A stretch of DNA of 64,000 nt from Nitrosomonas sp. (lineage in GTDB: Bacteria; Pseudomonadota; Gammaproteobacteria; Burkholderiales; Nitrosomonadaceae): assembly GCA_016703745.1 (NCBI GenBank), contig JADJBK010000004.1, forward strand, positions 1-64,000, read 5' to 3'. Of the stretch, positions 61,162 to 64,000 are shown piece by piece (position 1 is the stretch's first letter; every line of letters begins with the position of its first letter). Made by a program: the position numbers and the translations under genes. The notes under the pieces were generated by a model. The model had not been told where the DNA came from. It made no database searches and worked only from the letters and a program-made list of their open reading frames with translations.

Positions 61162-61314
61162 ATGGGTATCCTGTTTGATATGGCCGCCTTTTACCGGTGG
61201 CTTGAGCAGGCGTCAGATCGTGAGCTTCTTGCTCGTCGGGATGATGCTCTTAACATAAAAACTGCATCAGCGATGACGGCCTCAAGCAGGGTCTTTGTCG
61301 CCTGGTTCGTTTGA
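61162..61314 (+). CDS. 50-residue conserved-looking protein
   Basis: ATG at 61162 after AAGGAG encodes MGILFDMAAFYRWLEQASDR and ELLARRDDALNIK, a helical protein. The spacing of 10 bp to the upstream gene and a clear Shine-Dalgarno support it. It overlaps the converging gene at 61282 by 33 bp. Confidence 0.55.
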   Translation: MGILFDMAAFYRWLEQASDRELLARRDDALNIKTASAMTASSRVFVAWFV

Positions 61315-61635
61315 TTGAGGAGGAGCTTGTGGCTCGGAGGTTTCGAGTCTGAAGCTCATACGCCGCATTTTTGCCAGAATTTCGGGAGCGTTACTTCTTC
61401 CTTCCATGACGGCAACAACTGCGGCAGCCTCATCACTGTTGAAGGCTTTGTGTCTGATTCTATCCAGACACAAGTCAAATACTTCTGATCTCGATAGTTG
61501 AAAAAGCTCGCAAAGCTGATCAAATTCTTCCTGACAGAATATCCATGGCTGGTTGCGCAGGAGATATTTCTTGCGATCCTGATCATCCTTGCCACCACTG
61601 AAGACCGTGAAAGATGAATTACATTTTTTTATCAT
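61282..61635 (-). CDS. Unknown protein, opposite strand within the operon
   Basis: A 117-aa protein with a helical core (QEEFDQLCELFQLSRSEVFD and FNSDEAAAVVAVMEGRSNAP) and a disordered Pro-rich tail. It is the only minus-strand gene in the 56-64 kb block. It could be a regulator or an antagonist expressed independently. No family recognised. Confidence 0.5.
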   Translation of the reverse strand: MIKKCNSSFTVFSGGKDDQDRKKYLLRNQPWIFCQEEFDQLCELFQLSRSEVFDLCLDRIRHKAFNSDEAAAVVAVMEGRSNAPEILAKMRRMSFRLETSEPQAPPQSNEPGDKDPA

Positions 61636-61668
61636 GTAATTAGTCTATCACGCTAACCACAACCCTAA

Positions 61669-61706
61669 GCGGGGACATTATTCCCGCAGGGGCATGGTGT
61701 CTCCGC
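61669..61706 (+). ncRNA. radC-type RNA leader, copy D (ardC-like)
   Basis: GCGGGGACA pairs with TGTCTCCGC and encloses CCC-GCA-GGG. It is nearly identical to copy B. A T-rich linker and GGAG lead to the ATG at 61726 or 61729. Confidence 0.74.
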
Positions 61707-61725
61707 TTTTTCTTTTGGAGACACC

Positions 61726-62535
61726 ATGATGGAAAAATTCGACTGGAATCAATTGCTGCATGAAGCGTTGACGATGCCTGGAAAACTATCCAGCGCATAT
61801 TCTGCCATGTACAACTATTCCCTCTGCAACAGGGTGCTTGCAACAGCACAGCTTGATGAACGAGGATTGCCAGTATCACCTATCGCCAGCTTCAACGGCT
61901 GGAAAAAGCTTGGCCGTAAAGTCAAGAAGGGTGAAAAAGCCTTGTCGTTATTCATGCCGATAAAGATTCGGAAAAGGAGTGATACCAGTGATGAAAATGA
62001 CGAAACTGGAAAAATTCATTTCAAAGGATTCATGCTGAAGAAATTCTGGTTCAGCCTGAATCAAACCGAAGGCGAAGCATACGAGCCTGAGTTGCTGGTT
62101 CCAGAATGGAACTACGCAACGGCGCTGGATGCCTTGATTATCCGGGAAGTAGACTTTTCCGATATAGATGGCAACAAAATGGGCTATTCATTTCCATACA
62201 GGGGCATGATCGCGGTTAATCCGCTCAATCCGTTGCCATGGAAAACAAGGTTTCATGAAATTACCCATTGTCTGCTCCACACAGAAGAGGCGATGCTCTC
62301 CGATGGAAAGGTGCTCGATTACAGTCTCATCGAGGTAGAAGCCGAGTCGGTAGCTTATCTGTGCTGTGCTTCACTTGGCTTGCCAGGACTGGAAGAAAGC
62401 CGGGGATACATTCAGCATTGGTTGCGGCAGTCTAAATTCAGACAACTCGCTGGTAAAAATATACAGCGGGTTTTTGGTGCAGCCAACAAAATCCTTTCGG
62501 CTGGCAATAAAGGAGGAATTTATGACAACGCTTGA
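61726..62535 (+). CDS. ArdC-like antirestriction protein
   Basis: A 269-aa protein with an ArdC N-terminal ssDNA-binding domain (LCNRVLATAQLDERGLPVSP, FNGWKKLGRKVKKGEKALSL). A zincin-like metallopeptidase domain follows (PWKTRFHEITHCLLHT with HEITH, then VEAESVAYLCCASLG). ArdC shields incoming DNA from host restriction. It overlaps the next gene by 14 bp. Confidence 0.82.
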   Translation: MMEKFDWNQLLHEALTMPGKLSSAYSAMYNYSLCNRVLATAQLDERGLPVSPIASFNGWKKLGRKVKKGEKALSLFMPIKIRKRSDTSDENDETGKIHFKGFMLKKFWFSLNQTEGEAYEPELLVPEWNYATALDALIIREVDFSDIDGNKMGYSFPYRGMIAVNPLNPLPWKTRFHEITHCLLHTEEAMLSDGKVLDYSLIEVEAESVAYLCCASLGLPGLEESRGYIQHWLRQSKFRQLAGKNIQRVFGAANKILSAGNKGGIYDNA

Positions 62536-62842
62536 ATCCAGATTCCGTAGACTTTTACACGTCATGTCCGAGCTTCGTGAAGCAGCTTGCACGATGCAAG
62601 GCATGTATTTTGATCGTGATGGTTCAATACAGCGAGCCATTGATGAGTCATTGCAGGCCGAGGATATGGCAGAACAGGCATTGCTTGACCTTGATGAGCT
62701 AATCTCAGTTATTTGTCTAATCAATGTAGATAAGGACGGAGATGGGTTTATCTGCCGGGAAGCGATGGATTGTGTTTTACACACAATTTCCCTGATACAG
62801 GCTACAGAAGATGCTGAAAGTGAGGTATCGGATGTAGTTTGA
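62522..62842 (+). CDS. Small acidic helical protein
   Basis: A 106-aa protein with ATG at 62522 after AGGAGG. Reads MTTLESRFRRLLHVMSELRE and ESLQAEDMAEQALLDLDELI. Family unknown. The overlap with the ardC-like gene suggests coupled expression. Confidence 0.6.
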   Translation: MTTLESRFRRLLHVMSELREAACTMQGMYFDRDGSIQRAIDESLQAEDMAEQALLDLDELISVICLINVDKDGDGFICREAMDCVLHTISLIQATEDAESEVSDVV

Positions 62843-62853
62843 TCTTTGATTTA

Positions 62854-62882
62854 CCCCTGTGCCGCAAGGTGCGGGGGCTTTT
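62854..62882 (+). terminator. Terminator after the ardC-like pair
   Basis: CCCCTGTGCC pairs with GGTGCGGGGG around GCAA, followed by CTTTT. It is a ten-pair stem with wobbles and a GNRA loop. It separates the ardC pair from radC, which has its own leader. Confidence 0.65.
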
Positions 62883-63020
62883 CAAAACGCATTGAAAAGT
62901 GTTTTTTGAAAAGCATATTTTCTACCTGTCGGTTATACCAACAGTGGAAGCAAGCGGTAACTGGCCGCTCAAAACAAGCAGTACAAGCCGGGTATGTCTG
63001 TCAAGGCATACTCTTTCCCA

Positions 63021-63063
63021 ACAGGGGACATCATTTCCCCTGTTGGGGATATGGTGCCCCTCT
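63021..63063 (+). ncRNA. radC-type RNA leader, copy E (radC)
   Basis: AGGGG pairs with CCCCT plus CA/TG beyond a one-base bulge. The inner hairpin is TCCCC-TGTT-GGGGA. The sequence differs most from the other copies yet keeps the fold. AAGGAG follows 5 nt later. Confidence 0.7.
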
Positions 63064-63078
63064 AAAAGGAGTAGCACC

Positions 63079-63684
63079 ATGAAGCAATTCAACGAAATGA
63101 GCAATGTCGAACTTCTGGCATTGCTTGTCGGCGAAGAACTCGCCAGCAATATTGAAACCAAATATCTCCCCGAGTTGTTTGGTTTCATGAATCCAAGATC
63201 AGAAACATTATCAAGCGGTGAACATCACGCATCCTACCATGTTCATCCAAACCTGGGAGCAGCCAAGGAGCTTTTATCCCGCTGTTACCTGCAACAGATG
63301 ACTTCCGGCGAAGCATTTTCTCAGCCGGATATTGTTAAAACCTGGTTATGCACCAGAATTGGCAATATTGAACATGAGGTTTTCTGGTGCCTGTGGCTGG
63401 ATACGCAGCACAGACTGATCACAGCCGAAGAAATGTTTCGGGGAACGATCAACCAGGCCAGTGTTTATCCAAGGGAAATTGTGAAGCAGGCGCTATCCGT
63501 GAATGCGGCAGCAGTAATTCTGGCTCACAACCACCCATCCGGTCTTCCTGATCCATCGTCGGCAGATATTCAGTTGACGGTGCATATCAAGAAAGTCCTT
63601 GATCTCGTGGAAGTGAGGCTACTGGATCATTTCGTGATAGCAAACTCTGTCGGCATATCATTTGCCGAAAGGGGGCTGTTATGA
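63079..63684 (+). CDS. radC: RadC-family JAMM-domain protein
   Basis: A 201-aa protein. The start at 63079 follows AAAAGGAG. It has EHEVFWCLWLDTQHRLITAE, the MFRGTINQASVYPREIVKQA segment and the JAMM motif AAVILAHNHPSGLPDPSSAD. RadC-type proteins are frequent on mobile elements, where their activity is unsettled. It overlaps the next gene by ATGA. Confidence 0.85.
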   Translation: MKQFNEMSNVELLALLVGEELASNIETKYLPELFGFMNPRSETLSSGEHHASYHVHPNLGAAKELLSRCYLQQMTSGEAFSQPDIVKTWLCTRIGNIEHEVFWCLWLDTQHRLITAEEMFRGTINQASVYPREIVKQALSVNAAAVILAHNHPSGLPDPSSADIQLTVHIKKVLDLVEVRLLDHFVIANSVGISFAERGLL

Positions 63685-64000
63685 AAACATTCAAAATGAT
63701 TGTTTCATCGTATACAAGATGTATTGGCTGCGATGAAGTGCCATTCTGGACTGAATTCACGGTCAATCAGGCATTTATACATCGTCTGCAACAGATGGCT
63801 GAGATTTGTACCGAATTCGATCTGGAGAGTATCGAGTGTCGAATGTGTCCGGATCGCTGGGGGAACGAAGACGAGTATCGGCTCTCAGGACATAGGCTTT
63901 GCGTGCTGGGTAACATGTTCTATTTCAAGGCATATCACAAGCATTCTGATGATGTCGTTGAAACAGAGCTGGTGCGCATCAGTGAGATCGTCGGTTTAAC
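63681..64000 (+). CDS. Unknown protein after radC (3' end outside window)
   Basis: ATG at 63681 overlaps the radC stop. The frame is open to the window end: MKTFKMIVSSYTRCIGCDEV, PFWTEFTVNQAFIHRLQQMA, then ECRMCPDRWGNEDEYRLSGH. CIGC and CRMC could be a zinc site. The length so far is 106 codons. Family not recognised. Confidence 0.55.
   Translation, partial: MKTFKMIVSSYTRCIGCDEVPFWTEFTVNQAFIHRLQQMAEICTEFDLESIECRMCPDRWGNEDEYRLSGHRLCVLGNMFYFKAYHKHSDDVVETELVRISEIVGL

Larger units (their letters stand above)
13699..64000. mobile_element. Integrative/conjugative element with MobH relaxase and F-type T4SS
   Basis: The segment holds a complete F-type conjugation gene set, a MobH relaxase, coupling protein, FlhDC-like activators, partition genes and a RecT/exonuclease/SSB/RadC block. 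This gene content is known from SXT/R391 ICEs and IncC plasmids. The left limit is set at the last gene of the relaxase operon. No integrase or att site was found, so the true ends and the integrated state remain inferred. The adjacent pyrD, rnfB and nth genes indicate chromosomal location. Confidence 0.7.

Overview
The window looks like part of a betaproteobacterial chromosome (a nitrosomonad affinity is only a guess) joined to a large self-transmissible element. From 1 to about 12 kb lie host genes: a Fap-like functional-amyloid secretion locus, then DUF1841, nth, rnfB, pyrD and the tail of bpt. The bpt gene is cut by an IS21-family element. Almost every gene in this stretch carries single-base indels, mostly losses inside short homopolymers. 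From about 12 to 13.7 kb there is a boundary zone with transposase remnants, a serine resolvase with a dyad-rich upstream region, and a mazEF toxin-antitoxin cassette framed by a 17-bp inverted repeat.

From 13.7 to 48.5 kb runs an F-type conjugation system with a MobH relaxase, laid out like SXT/R391 and IncC elements. One minus-strand operon (21.9 to 13.7 kb) carries an S26 pilin peptidase, relaxase traI, traW, traU, trbC, traN, a TraT-like lipoprotein and a secreted protein. A second minus-strand operon (41.8 to 28.0 kb) carries a lytic transglycosylase, an OmpA-like lipoprotein, pilin and traL, E, K, B, dsbC, V, C, trbI, F, H, G. Coupling protein traD runs on the plus strand at 43.7 to 45.5 kb, and DUF4400 and DUF1845/AcaB-like genes run divergently from it. 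Between the two operons are a MobI-like gene, a WGR-like gene, a Cas4-like nuclease whose motifs are split over two ORFs, a ParMRC-type partition locus with phased centromere repeats, a XRE regulator and an FlhD/FlhC-like (SetCD/AcaDC-type) activator pair. A 27-bp dyad box recurs at four operon promoters and is the likely activator target.

From 45.5 to 56 kb is an insertion-rich segment. It holds an IS701-family transposase, a secreted thermonuclease with a TIKI/ChaN-like partner, and an IS200/IS605 element with tnpA and tnpB. It also holds a plasmid replicon (frameshifted rep, convincing antisense RNA, ParA with an RHH partner) and a second tnpB broken by an IS3-family element. Palindromes based on GATAGCTATATAGCTATC flank the ParA operon and recur at distant sites in the element.

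From 56 to 64 kb is a DNA-processing operon: RecE/YqaJ-like exonuclease, SSB, a TOPRIM primase, RecT, small proteins, an ArdC-like antirestriction protein and RadC. Seven of these genes are preceded by the same compact, covarying RNA leader next to the Shine-Dalgarno sequence, matching what is known as the radC RNA motif. No integrase, att site, rRNA, tRNA or CRISPR array was recognised, and the right end of the element lies outside the window.
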